A stretch of DNA of 64,000 bases from Pseudomonas fragi. Its GTDB lineage: Bacteria; Pseudomonadota; Gammaproteobacteria; Pseudomonadales; Pseudomonadaceae. Below, in pieces: positions 45,113 through 54,141 of the stretch. The stretch lies in NCBI RefSeq assembly GCF_002269505.1, contig NZ_NQKQ01000023.1:1-64000 (forward strand), given 5' to 3'. A program made the translations under genes and the position numbers. Positions within the stretch are counted from its first letter, which is position 1; every line of letters begins with the position of its first letter. The notes under the pieces were generated by a model. That model was not told where the DNA came from, did not search any database, and was given only the letters and a program-made list of their open reading frames with translations.

Positions 45113-48100
45113 TCAAGCGTCTACCAAACTCCACTGCTTACTCAGGCGTTTGTCCGAAATCGGCACCTTGGTCCCCAATTGCTGGCCGAACAACGACACG
45201 CGATATTCTTCCAGCCACCAGCGGTACAACTCAAGTTGCGGATCGCGCTTGCCTTCCTGCGCATGTTTGGTCGCACGCGCCTGGTACTGCGTCCACAAAC
45301 CACTCAACTCACCACTCCAGACCCGGTCTTTTTGCACCTGGCCCGGCAGTTTTTCAAGGCGCATTTCTATCGCCTTGAGGTAGCGCGGCAGCTCTTTAAG
45401 CCACACAGCCGGGGTTTCACGGACAAAACCCGGGTACACCATATGGCTTAACTGCTGCTTGATGTCATTCAAGGCCACCGCCTGAGCCAGATCGATCTTG
45501 CCCTTGAAGCGTTTTTGCAGACCATGCCACAGCTTGAGGATGTCCAGGGTCAGCCTGGCCAGCTTTTCGGCGTGCTCGGTCCAGGCTCCGCGCTTGCGCT
45601 CGGCAAGCGAGGCCAGCCCGGCGCCATCACGGGGCAGTACCGCCTCGCCTTCCAGGATGCAGCTGTCCAGGCTGGCCAGCAGAATGTCCTCCACCAGACT
45701 CTCGACCCGGCCCAGCTCGCGGTACAAAAGGCCAAGCTCAGTCAGCCCTGGCAACTTGCCGCGCAGGAATTTCGCCGGCTCCGCCAGTTGCTGCATCAGC
45801 AAACGCTGCAATGCACGGCGATGCTGGTACTCGGCCTCGGCCGGGGTCGAGAAACGACCCTCCTTGACCGTATTGCCCTCTTCCACCAGCGCCGGGTAAA
45901 CCGTCATCGACAGCCCGGCGATCTTCTGCTGGGTTTTCTCGGCGACCGGGGCAAACACCTTGGCTTCGACCGGCTGCTGGTTTTTCGCCGTTTGCGGCAC
46001 GGCCAGTGCTGCCTGGCTGGCCTGGGCAAAGCGTGCCGTCAGCTCGGCAAGATCACGTCCCTCGCCGAGGAACTTGCCGTCTGCGTCGACCACCTCGATA
46101 TTCATCTTCAGGTGACTTTCAACCTGCTGGGCCGCTTCTGCCCACGCCTCATCTCTGACCCTGGCGCCGGTCATGCGCAGCAATTCGCGGCCCAGTGTTT
46201 GTGGCAACGAACCTTGAGCAAACTCCATGCGCTGCAAAGCGGCCTTGACGAAGTCCGGCACCGGCACGAAGTTTTTGCGTAACGCTTTAGGCAGGCTGCG
46301 CACCAGAGCGATGCACTTGGCTTCGATCATGCCAGGCACCAGCCATTCCAGACGCTCGGGCGGCAACACCGGCAGCAGCGGCGCAGGCACTTTGACTGTC
46401 ACGCCATCACGGGGATGGTTGGGTTCAAAGTGATAGCTCAGCTCCAGGGTCAAATCCCCCAAGTGCAGCGTATCGGGGTAATGTTTGGCCGTGATTTCGG
46501 TCGCTTCGCGGGCCAGCACGTCTTCTTCGCGCATGATCAGCAACTGCGGATCTTTCTGGCTGTTGACCCGATACCAGCTGTCAAATGTCGCGGTTTGGTG
46601 AATCTCGGCTGGCAGGCGGGCGTCATAAAACGCGTAAAGGGTTTCTTCATCCGCCAGAATGTCACGGCGCCGAGCCTTGGCCTCAAGCTCGTCGAGTTGT
46701 TCCAGCAACTGCGCATTGGCCGTCAGGCACTTGGCCCGCGACTGAATTTCGCCACGCACCAGGCCTTCGCGGATAAACAGCTCGCGTGCCAGCACCGGGT
46801 CAATCGGCCCATAATGCACGGCACGGCGCCCGACTACGATCAGACCGAACAGGGTGATCTGCTCATAAGCCACTACCTGGCCGCGCTTCTTCTCCCAATG
46901 GGGCTCGAAGTAGTTCTTTTTCACCAGATGCCCGGCCAGCGGTTCGATCCAGTCCGGCTCGATCTTGGCCACCATCCGCGCATACAGCTTGGTCGTTTCT
47001 ACCAGTTCGGCAGTCATCAGCCATTGTGGGCGCTTTTTGCCAAGCCCCGAGGAAGGATGGATCCAGAACCGGCGCTGGCGCGCGCCCAGGTAGTCGCCCT
47101 CCTCGGTTTTTTGCCCGATCTGGCTCAGCAAGCCCGACAACACCGCCTTGTGCAGTTTCGGGTAGTCGGCCGGTTCCTGATTGACCGTAAGCTGCATATC
47201 GCGACAGATCAGGCTCAATTGGCGGTGGGAATCGCGCCACTCGCGCAACCGCAGATAGTTGAGGAAGTTCTTGCGGCACCAGTTGCGAAGCGGGCTGGCT
47301 GTCAGCGCCTGGCGCTGCTCCTCGAAACCGCGCCAAACGTTGATCAGACCGGCAAAGTCGGAGTCGACATCCTTCCATTGCGCGTGGGCCTGGTCCGCCG
47401 CTTGTTGACGCTCGGGCGGACGTTCACGCGGGTCTTGCACCGACATCGCACTGGCGACTATCAATACTTCCTGCAAACTGCCGAGCTTGGCGGCTTCAAG
47501 GAGCATGCGGCCCATGCGCGGGTCCACCGGCAAACGCGCCAGCTGGCGACCCAGCGGCGTAAGCTGGTTCTCGCGGTTAACCGCAGACAACTCTTGCAAG
47601 AGGTTGAAACCGTCGGTAATGGCCTTGCCATCTGGCGGTTCAATAAACGGAAACGCGGTGATTTCACCCAGACGCAGGTGCAGCATCTGCAAGATTACTG
47701 CCGCAAGGTTGGTACGCAAAATCTCGGGATCGGTAAACTCCGGGCGACCGTTAAAGTCTTCTTCGGCATACAGGCGCACGCAGATACCCGGCTCGACCCG
47801 GCCACAGCGGCCCTTGCGCTGGTTCGCACTGGCCTGGGAAATCGCCTCGATCGGCAGGCGCTGGACCTTGGCCCGGTAGCTGTAGCGACTGATGCGCGCA
47901 GTGCCGCTGTCGATCACATAACGAATGCCTGGCACAGTCAACGAGGTTTCCGCCACGTTGGTGGCCAGCACCACACGGCGGCCCGGGTGCGACTGGAAAA
48001 TCCGCTGCTGCTCGGCAGGCGACAACCGCGCATACAACGGCAGGATTTCGGTGTGCTTGAGCTGCGCTTTGCGCAGCATGTCGGCGGCATCGCGGATTTC

Positions 48101-49024
48101 CCGCTCGCCAGGTAAAAACACCAGCACGTCACCGGGGCTTTTACGCTCACTGCGCTCGAACGCCGCAATCTCGTCCAGGGTCGCAATAATGGCCTGATCG
48201 ACGCTCAGGTCTTCCTCGACGTGATTGCCCTCTTCGTCCTGCTCGGAAGTCAACGGCCTGTACCAGGTCTCGACCGGGAAGGTGCGGCCCGACACTTCGA
48301 CGATAGGCGCGTCATTGAAGTGTTTGGAAAAACGCTCCAGATCGATGGTCGCCGACGTGATGATGACTTTCAGGTCGGGGCGACGCGGCAGAAGGATCTT
48401 CAGATAACCGAGCAGAAAGTCGATGTTCAGGCTGCGCTCGTGGGCTTCGTCGACGATGATCGTGTCATAGCGTTCGAGATAGCGGTCGTGCTGGGTTTCG
48501 GCCAGCAATATACCGTCGGTCATCAGCTTGATCAGGGTATTGGAATCGCTCTGATCCTCAAACCGCACCTGATAGCCGACCAGCGCTCCCAGCGGCGTGC
48601 CTAGCTCTTCTGCCACCCGGCTGGCAACACTGCGGGCCGCGATGCGGCGCGGTTGGGTGTGGCCAATCAGGCCGTGCTGCCCACGGCCGATTTCAAGGCA
48701 GATCTTGGGTAACTGGGTGGTTTTGCCCGAACCGGTTTCACCGGCCAGGATCAGCACCTGATGCTTGAGCAGCGCGGCCTTGATCTCGTCCCGCTTGGCG
48801 GCGATCGGCAGATTTTCGTCATAGCGAACCTGCGGCACACTGGCCGCCCGCGCTACCACCTGCGCACACGACGCCTGCACCCGTTCGGCCCAGGCTGCCA
48901 GCTTGGCGTCGTCAGGCTTTTTGCGCAGCTCATGCAACTGCCGGCGCAGCTTATGGCGGTCGGCAATCATGGCTTGATCGAGGTTTTTCAACAGTTGGTC
49001 GATAGCAGGCGATTCGTCAGTCAT
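45113..49024 (-). CDS. hrpA: ATP-dependent RNA helicase HrpA
   Basis: A 1303-residue DEAH helicase, close to the E. coli length of 1300. Walker A LAGETGSGKTTQLPK, IVDEAHERSLNIDF, TSATIDLERFSKHF, LVFLPGEREI, ATNVAETSLTVPGIRYVIDSG and QRKGRCGRVEPG are in order in the first 450 residues. These are followed by HA2/OB domains and the long DUF3418 C-terminal region typical of HrpA. Role: mRNA processing and rescue of stalled ribosomes. ATG at 49024 (MTDESPAIDQLL) is preferred over a codon 20 residues upstream. Confidence 0.95.
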   Translation of the reverse strand: MTDESPAIDQLLKNLDQAMIADRHKLRRQLHELRKKPDDAKLAAWAERVQASCAQVVARAASVPQVRYDENLPIAAKRDEIKAALLKHQVLILAGETGSGKTTQLPKICLEIGRGQHGLIGHTQPRRIAARSVASRVAEELGTPLGALVGYQVRFEDQSDSNTLIKLMTDGILLAETQHDRYLERYDTIIVDEAHERSLNIDFLLGYLKILLPRRPDLKVIITSATIDLERFSKHFNDAPIVEVSGRTFPVETWYRPLTSEQDEEGNHVEEDLSVDQAIIATLDEIAAFERSERKSPGDVLVFLPGEREIRDAADMLRKAQLKHTEILPLYARLSPAEQQRIFQSHPGRRVVLATNVAETSLTVPGIRYVIDSGTARISRYSYRAKVQRLPIEAISQASANQRKGRCGRVEPGICVRLYAEEDFNGRPEFTDPEILRTNLAAVILQMLHLRLGEITAFPFIEPPDGKAITDGFNLLQELSAVNRENQLTPLGRQLARLPVDPRMGRMLLEAAKLGSLQEVLIVASAMSVQDPRERPPERQQAADQAHAQWKDVDSDFAGLINVWRGFEEQRQALTASPLRNWCRKNFLNYLRLREWRDSHRQLSLICRDMQLTVNQEPADYPKLHKAVLSGLLSQIGQKTEEGDYLGARQRRFWIHPSSGLGKKRPQWLMTAELVETTKLYARMVAKIEPDWIEPLAGHLVKKNYFEPHWEKKRGQVVAYEQITLFGLIVVGRRAVHYGPIDPVLARELFIREGLVRGEIQSRAKCLTANAQLLEQLDELEAKARRRDILADEETLYAFYDARLPAEIHQTATFDSWYRVNSQKDPQLLIMREEDVLAREATEITAKHYPDTLHLGDLTLELSYHFEPNHPRDGVTVKVPAPLLPVLPPERLEWLVPGMIEAKCIALVRSLPKALRKNFVPVPDFVKAALQRMEFAQGSLPQTLGRELLRMTGARVRDEAWAEAAQQVESHLKMNIEVVDADGKFLGEGRDLAELTARFAQASQAALAVPQTAKNQQPVEAKVFAPVAEKTQQKIAGLSMTVYPALVEEGNTVKEGRFSTPAEAEYQHRRALQRLLMQQLAEPAKFLRGKLPGLTELGLLYRELGRVESLVEDILLASLDSCILEGEAVLPRDGAGLASLAERKRGAWTEHAEKLARLTLDILKLWHGLQKRFKGKIDLAQAVALNDIKQQLSHMVYPGFVRETPAVWLKELPRYLKAIEMRLEKLPGQVQKDRVWSGELSGLWTQYQARATKHAQEGKRDPQLELYRWWLEEYRVSLFGQQLGTKVPISDKRLSKQWSLVDA

Positions 49025-49109
49025 CAGGTGCGCAGAATTCTTCGTAAATGCAGGGGGCGGATTGTCGCAGATTTGGGCGCTCATGCACGAATCTGTAGGA
49101 ATTTGCGCG

Positions 49110-49137
49110 TTGTCTTGTCCGCTGCATCCCCTACACT
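49110..49137 (+). promoter_or_regulatory. Predicted sigma-70 promoter of the EamA gene
   Basis: TTGTCT (49110-49115), 16 bases, TACACT (49132-49137), 30 bases before the GTG start. Confidence 0.5.
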
Positions 49138-49167
49138 GCCCGCCTTGAAACTTGTAAGGAAAATCCC

Positions 49168-50058
49168 GTGAGACTTGTCGATTTGCTGCGCATGCTGTCG
49201 CTGGCAGGCATTTGGGGCGCCAGCTTTCTGTTTATGCGGATCATTGCACCGGTACTTGGGACCATTCCGACGGCTTTTTTTCGGGTTTCCATCGCCGCCA
49301 CCGGCCTGGTGGTGATATTGACGTTGATGCGCGTGCGCTGGGATTTCGGCGGCAAACTCAAGGTGATACTGATTCTGGGGGTTATCAACTCAGGGGTTCC
49401 GGCCACGCTGTATTCGGTAGCGGCCCAGGTGTTGCCTGCCGGCTACTCATCGATCTTCAACGCCACCACGCCGTTGATGGGCGTGTTGATCGGCGGTCTG
49501 TTTTTCAGTGAAAAACTGACCCTGACCAAAATGGCCGGGGTGTTTCTCGGGCTGCTCGGTGTAGGCATTTTGACCCGAGCCGGGCCGGTCGCTTTCAATC
49601 TGGACTTGCTGATGGGTGCCCTCGCCTGTTTGCTGGCCACCACCTTTTATGGCTTTGCAGGCTTTTTGGCGCGCCGTTGGCTGGATCAGCAAGGCGGTCT
49701 CGACCCTCGTCTTTCGGCGCTGGGGAGCATGTTCGGGGCCACTTTGTTCCTGTTGCCGCTGTTCGGGCTGAGCGTGATCAATCAGCCACCGGCCAACTGG
49801 GGCGGGATGAGTGTCTGGCTGTCGTTGCTGGGTCTGGGGCTGGTGTGTACGGCGTTTGCCTACATCCTGTATTTCCGTTTGCTGACCAGCATTGGCCCGG
49901 TCAAATCCATGACCGTGACCTTTATGATCCCACCGTTTGGCGTGCTGTGGGGTGCGTTGTTTCTGGGCGAACCGCTGTCGATGGCGCACCTGTACGGCGG
50001 TCTGCTGATTGCCGTTGCGTTGTGGCTGGTGCTTAAGCCCGGGGCGGTAGCCAAATAA
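49168..50058 (+). CDS. EamA/DMT family transporter
   Basis: A 296-residue ten-helix transporter: SLAGIWGASFLFMRIIAPVLG at the start, VINSGVPATLYSVAAQVLPAGYSSIFNATTPLM in the first repeat, VKSMTVTFMIPPFGVLWGALFLGEPLS in the second. GTG start with AAGGAAAA upstream. Divergent from hrpA. Substrate unknown. Confidence 0.9.
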   Translation: MRLVDLLRMLSLAGIWGASFLFMRIIAPVLGTIPTAFFRVSIAATGLVVILTLMRVRWDFGGKLKVILILGVINSGVPATLYSVAAQVLPAGYSSIFNATTPLMGVLIGGLFFSEKLTLTKMAGVFLGLLGVGILTRAGPVAFNLDLLMGALACLLATTFYGFAGFLARRWLDQQGGLDPRLSALGSMFGATLFLLPLFGLSVINQPPANWGGMSVWLSLLGLGLVCTAFAYILYFRLLTSIGPVKSMTVTFMIPPFGVLWGALFLGEPLSMAHLYGGLLIAVALWLVLKPGAVAK

Positions 50059-50163
50059 CGGTTCCCACAACCCGCGCACGACATTAAATGCAACGACTCA
50101 ACAGATTAAAAACACGCCAGAGTCGAGTAAAACAGTGGGCTTCATGCCCACTTAGTCAACGCC

Positions 50164-50670
50164 ATGCCAAAACCCAGAACCGGGCTCAAACACCAACTGC
50201 TGAAATCTCGTGCCAGAGCATCTGCCAGCTCAGTATTGGCCAATGCGCTGCCAACCCCGGTAGCGTTCAAGTCCATTGATAGCCAAGCCCTTGAAGCACT
50301 GAATGACTGGGGAGATGACGTTCATTCTTTATGGGAAGAGGTGCCCATCTGGAAGGCCAAAGAGCCTTGGTCATTTGACGTATCGATCTGGTGCGGCCCG
50401 CAGCTCTGTGGGCTGTGTTTCGCCAATCCGAACCAGAGCCGCTTGCGTACCAGAATTGTCAGGCTCGAAGGCAAACCTGACAGCCGGCACCCTTTGAAAA
50501 ACCGCATAGCCGCCCTTGCCATGTTTGCAGTCGAACAATACGCACGCCAGGTGGGGAGCCAGTGGCTGGAAATTCAAGAGCCGGCTCCGGGAGCCATGAA
50601 GGTCTACCAGGAACTCGGGTTTCAATTTGATGCATTTGGCCGCCTTGTTATCGCTTTAAAGAAGAGCTAG
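50164..50670 (+). CDS. GNAT-type acetyltransferase-like protein
   Basis: A 168-residue protein. About 40 basic residues at the N-terminus precede a GNAT-like core: FDVSIWCGPQLCGLCFA (strands 2-3), RIAALAMFAVEQYARQVGSQWLEIQEP and the motif-B-like PGAMKVYQELGFQFDAFG. The usual acetyl-CoA pyrophosphate loop (Q/RxxGxG/A) is not evident; the place is taken by SRHPLKNRIAAL, so catalysis is uncertain. Isolated by its own composition and orientation; possibly acquired. A 53-codon frame follows. Confidence 0.6.
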   Translation: MPKPRTGLKHQLLKSRARASASSVLANALPTPVAFKSIDSQALEALNDWGDDVHSLWEEVPIWKAKEPWSFDVSIWCGPQLCGLCFANPNQSRLRTRIVRLEGKPDSRHPLKNRIAALAMFAVEQYARQVGSQWLEIQEPAPGAMKVYQELGFQFDAFGRLVIALKKS

Positions 50671-50712
50671 CATCGGTTTCAGTGCTCAATTAACAACCAA
50701 AACGGTGGCAAA

Positions 50713-50874
50713 ATGCCGATTGTGATCACCACACCTGCCCCCTCCAGCGCCAAGCCCAACAGCGAAAGCAAACGTCTGTGCTCGCCTGTTTCGGCCTCTC
50801 AGCAACGCTTTTTGAGCGTTGCACTCAATGGCAGTAAAGCCGTTGAACCTGCCGGTGTTTTAGCGGGTAACTGA
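50713..50874 (+). CDS. Possible 53-residue small protein
   Basis: Open frame MPIVITTPAPSSAKPNSES to PAGVLAGN with a stop at 50872-50874. Ser/Pro/Ala-rich, no recognised family; ribosome site weak. A hairpin GCAACGC / GCGTTGC (50802-50822) lies inside it and could instead be the transcript end of the GNAT gene. Coding status uncertain. Confidence 0.3.
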   Translation: MPIVITTPAPSSAKPNSESKRLCSPVSASQQRFLSVALNGSKAVEPAGVLAGN

Positions 50875-50890
50875 TAAAAAAATTCAAAAA

Positions 50891-50918
50891 AAAACCGCTC
50901 TCGACAGAGCGGTTTTTT
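50891..50918. terminator. Bidirectional Rho-independent terminator
   Basis: AAAACCGCTC / GAGCGGTTTT stem with loop TCGACA, A-run to the left and T-run to the right; serves the plus-strand GNAT region and the minus-strand lpxO. Confidence 0.9.
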
Positions 50919-50931
50919 GTGTCTGTTGCAA

Positions 50932-51870
50932 TCAGCCGAACAACCAGCGCCACAGCACTATTAGCACCAGCACCGCCAATATCGGCCGGGCAATACGGTA
51001 CAGTTTGGGATTGCGACGTTTCCATTGCTTGACCACGCCACTGAAGCGGTCGCTGAAGCTTTTGCTCCAGGCATAGGCCTTGTTGATCCCGCCAACGCGT
51101 TCGTCGTCCAGGTTCTGCGGCGCAGTGGCCTTGCCCAGTTGCGCGCTGACCCAGCGATTGATCCGGGTCATCAACGGGCTGGTCAGTGGCCGCTCGATAT
51201 CGCAGAACAGGATCACGCGGGTGATGTCGGTTTCGTTTTTGACCCAGTGGACGTAAGTCTCGTCGAACATCACGTCTTCACCATCACGCCAGGCGTATTC
51301 CTCGCCATCGACGAAGATGCGACAAGCATCGGAGTTGGGGGTAGACAGGCCGAGGTGGTAACGCAGGGAACCGGCAAACGGGTCGCGGTGCGGGTTGAGG
51401 TGGCTACCGCCAGGCAACAGGGCAAACATCGCACCCTTGACGTTGGGGATGCTGTTGACCAGCTCTACGGTCTTGGGGCATAGCAATTCGGCCGATGGCA
51501 GCGCCTTGTCGTACCACTTGAGGTAAAAACGCTTCCAGCCTTTTTTGAAGAACGAACCAAAACCTGCGTCGTTATTCTTTTCTGCGGCGCGAATATAGCC
51601 CTCGTCGAACAAGTGCATGGCTTCTTCGCGGATCACCTGCCAGTTGTCCTTGAGCACATCCAGCTCGGGGAACTTGCTGCGGTCCAGGTACGGCTTGGAC
51701 GGCACACCGGAAAACAGGTACATCAAGGCGTTGTAGGGCGCAAAGAACGCAGAGTGGTTGACGAACTGGCGCAACACCGGCAACCGCGCCTTGCCACGCA
51801 AGTGCACGTAAAGGATGCTGCCGACAAACAGCAGTATGAGCCCTGCCTTGATGGCGAAGGATAAGGTCAT
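50932..51870 (-). CDS. lpxO: Lipid A 2-hydroxylase LpxO-like (Asp/Asn beta-hydroxylase family)
   Basis: A 312-residue protein with membrane helices at both ends (about 5-22 and 292-311) around an aspartyl/asparaginyl beta-hydroxylase fold. The iron ligands fit HRDPF (in GGSHLNPHRDPFAG) and His of FDETYVHWVKN; Arg in RVILFCDIERP would bind 2-oxoglutarate. LpxO enzymes hydroxylate the secondary laurate of lipid A on the cytoplasmic side. Length, flanking helices and motifs match Pseudomonas LpxO1/2. It ends at a strong terminator. Confidence 0.85.
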   Translation of the reverse strand: MTLSFAIKAGLILLFVGSILYVHLRGKARLPVLRQFVNHSAFFAPYNALMYLFSGVPSKPYLDRSKFPELDVLKDNWQVIREEAMHLFDEGYIRAAEKNNDAGFGSFFKKGWKRFYLKWYDKALPSAELLCPKTVELVNSIPNVKGAMFALLPGGSHLNPHRDPFAGSLRYHLGLSTPNSDACRIFVDGEEYAWRDGEDVMFDETYVHWVKNETDITRVILFCDIERPLTSPLMTRINRWVSAQLGKATAPQNLDDERVGGINKAYAWSKSFSDRFSGVVKQWKRRNPKLYRIARPILAVLVLIVLWRWLFG

Positions 51871-52093
51871 GCAACAACTCCTCGAAAATACCGTGCGGCA
51901 CCAATAGCCCGACGTGGCAGCCAGCCATGATAAACACTACCGGCGCAGGACAAAACCCGCGTGTCTAAACAATCAGTATTAAGTCGTACGTAACAACAGG
52001 CTGATTATGCAGAAACAAGGGCATTAGCCGCTTGATTTGAGTCAGTTGCACAGATTCGACGAGAGCCGGCGCACCAGCTCCCGCCCCACCCTG

Positions 52094-53068
52094 TTACTGG
52101 TGCAGTTCCTGCTCGCTGAACAGGTCGCTGAACAGGAAGCTCGACAGGTAACGCTCACCCGAATCAGGGAGGATCACGACGATGGTCTTGCCCTGCATTT
52201 CCGGGGTTTCTGCCAGGCGCACGGCCACGGCCATCGCAGCCCCGCAGGAGATCCCGCACAAGATGCCTTCTTCCTGCATCAGGCGCAGGGCCATGGCTTT
52301 GGATTCGTCATCGCTGACCAGTTCAACCTTGTCGACAATCGACAGATCAAGGTTTTTCGGTACGAAACCGGCGCCGATACCCTGGATCTTGTGCGGTGAT
52401 GGCTTGATTTCTTCGCCTGCCAAGGCCTGGGTGATTACTGGCGAAGTGATGGGCTCGACGGCCACCGACAGGATCGGCTTGCCCTGGGTGTGCTTGATAT
52501 AACGCGAAACCCCGGTAATCGTACCGCCGGTGCCGACGCCAGAAACCAGTACGTCAACGCCACCATCGGTGTCGTTCCAGATTTCCGGGCCGGTGGTTTT
52601 TTCGTGGATCGCGGGGTTGGCCGGGTTCTCAAACTGCTGCGGCATGAAATACTTGGCCGGGTCACTGGCCTGAATTTCTGCGGCCTTGTCTATCGCACCC
52701 TTCATGCCCTTGGCCGGCTCGGTGAGAACCAGTTCGGCGCCCAGCGCCTTGAGTACCTTGCGACGCTCGATGCTCATCGATGAGGGCATGGTCAGCATCA
52801 ATTTGTATCCGCGCGCTGCTGCGACAAAAGCCAGGCCGATCCCCGTGTTCCCCGACGTGGGTTCGATAATGGTCATGCCCGGCTTGAGCACGCCGCGGCT
52901 TTCGGCATCCCAGATCATGTTGGCGCCAATCCGGCATTTAACCGAATAACCGGGGTTACGGCCCTCGATCTTGGCCAGGATGGTCACGCCACGCGGCGCA
53001 ATGCTGTTGATCTGGACTAAAGGCGTATTGCCGATGGATTGGGCGTTGTCTGCATAAATGCGGCTCAT
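52094..53068 (-). CDS. cysK: Cysteine synthase A (O-acetylserine sulfhydrylase)
   Basis: A 324-residue PLP enzyme. The Schiff-base lysine is Lys44 (NPGYSVKCRIGANMI), the substrate loop is EPTSGNTGIGLA, and the phosphate-binding loop is SGVGTGGTITGVSRY. It makes cysteine from O-acetylserine and sulfide. ATG at 53068 gives MSRIYADNAQSIGNTPLVQ; 12 upstream codons in frame are not family-like. Divergent from the MoxR gene, as PA2709 is beside its neighbours in PAO1. Confidence 0.95.
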   Translation of the reverse strand: MSRIYADNAQSIGNTPLVQINSIAPRGVTILAKIEGRNPGYSVKCRIGANMIWDAESRGVLKPGMTIIEPTSGNTGIGLAFVAAARGYKLMLTMPSSMSIERRKVLKALGAELVLTEPAKGMKGAIDKAAEIQASDPAKYFMPQQFENPANPAIHEKTTGPEIWNDTDGGVDVLVSGVGTGGTITGVSRYIKHTQGKPILSVAVEPITSPVITQALAGEEIKPSPHKIQGIGAGFVPKNLDLSIVDKVELVSDDESKAMALRLMQEEGILCGISCGAAMAVAVRLAETPEMQGKTIVVILPDSGERYLSSFLFSDLFSEQELHQ

Positions 53069-53274
53069 GGCGGGGTCCTTGTGCACCTTTTGGGAAGATC
53101 CCAAGGGTAGGCCTCACGCTGACATGCGTCCAGTCATGGCGTGACGCCTCATTCAGGGACTGAATGGCGCGTCTGCGTTCACCTCGGGCGGGCAGCGCGT
53201 TATAGTCGGACATACTTTTCAGTTCTCCCGCCCTGCCCTTTGCAGGGCCCGGGTCATGGTTTGAGGAATTGCAG

Positions 53275-54120
53275 ATGAAGTTTGAAGGCACACGCGCCTA
53301 TGTGGCCACCGATGACCTGAAGCTGGCGGTCAACGCGGCCATTACCCTGGAGCGTCCGTTGCTGGTCAAGGGCGAGCCCGGCACCGGCAAAACCATGCTT
53401 GCCGAGCAACTGGCCGAGTCCTTTGGCTGCAAGCTGATCACCTGGCACATCAAGTCCACCACCAAGGCCCACCAGGGCCTCTACGAGTACGACGCGGTGA
53501 GCCGCCTGCGTGACTCGCAACTGGGTGTCGACAAGGTTCACGATGTGCGCAACTACCTTAAAAAGGGCAAGTTGTGGGAAGCCTTCGAGGCCGAAGAACG
53601 CGTCATCCTGCTGATCGACGAAATCGACAAGGCAGACATCGAGTTCCCCAATGACTTGCTGCAAGAACTCGACAAGATGGAGTTCTACGTTTACGAGACC
53701 GATGAGACGATCAAGGCTAAGGTGCGTCCGATCATCATCATTACCTCCAATAACGAGAAAGAGCTGCCGGACGCCTTCCTGCGCCGCTGTTTCTTCCACT
53801 ACATCAGCTTCCCGGACCGCACCACGCTGCAGAAAATCGTCGATGTGCACTTCCCCGACATCAAGAAAGAGCTTGTCAGCGAGGCGCTGGACGTGTTTTT
53901 CGACGTACGCAAGGTTCCGGGCCTGAAGAAAAAGCCCTCGACTTCCGAGCTGGTGGACTGGCTCAAGCTGCTGATGGCCGACAATATCGGCGAAGCGGTT
54001 TTACGCGAACGCGACCCCACTAAGGCCATACCGCCGCTAGCGGGTGCCCTGGTGAAAAACGAGCAAGACGTGCAATTGCTTGAACGCCTGGCGTTTATGA
54101 GCCGTCGTCCCAATCGCTGA
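53275..54120 (+). CDS. MoxR-type AAA+ ATPase
   Basis: A 281-residue AAA+ protein: Walker A KGEPGTGKTMLAEQ, Walker B VILLIDEIDKADIEF, sensor 1 IIITSNNEKELPDAFLRRC with the arginine finger region. MoxR ATPases act with VWA partners as chaperones for metal insertion or complex assembly. ATG at 53275 (MKFEGTRAYVATDDL) has GAGGAA upstream. A weak promoter TTCACC-N17-TATAGT lies at 53178-53206. The VWA gene follows after 21 bases. Confidence 0.9.
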   Translation: MKFEGTRAYVATDDLKLAVNAAITLERPLLVKGEPGTGKTMLAEQLAESFGCKLITWHIKSTTKAHQGLYEYDAVSRLRDSQLGVDKVHDVRNYLKKGKLWEAFEAEERVILLIDEIDKADIEFPNDLLQELDKMEFYVYETDETIKAKVRPIIIITSNNEKELPDAFLRRCFFHYISFPDRTTLQKIVDVHFPDIKKELVSEALDVFFDVRKVPGLKKKPSTSELVDWLKLLMADNIGEAVLRERDPTKAIPPLAGALVKNEQDVQLLERLAFMSRRPNR

Positions 54121-54141
54121 TTTTTCCGGAAGGCGATAAGC

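Noticed and set aside
46415..48115. Plus-strand frame of 566 codons inside hrpA
   Set aside because: Antisense shadow; no recognisable protein features.
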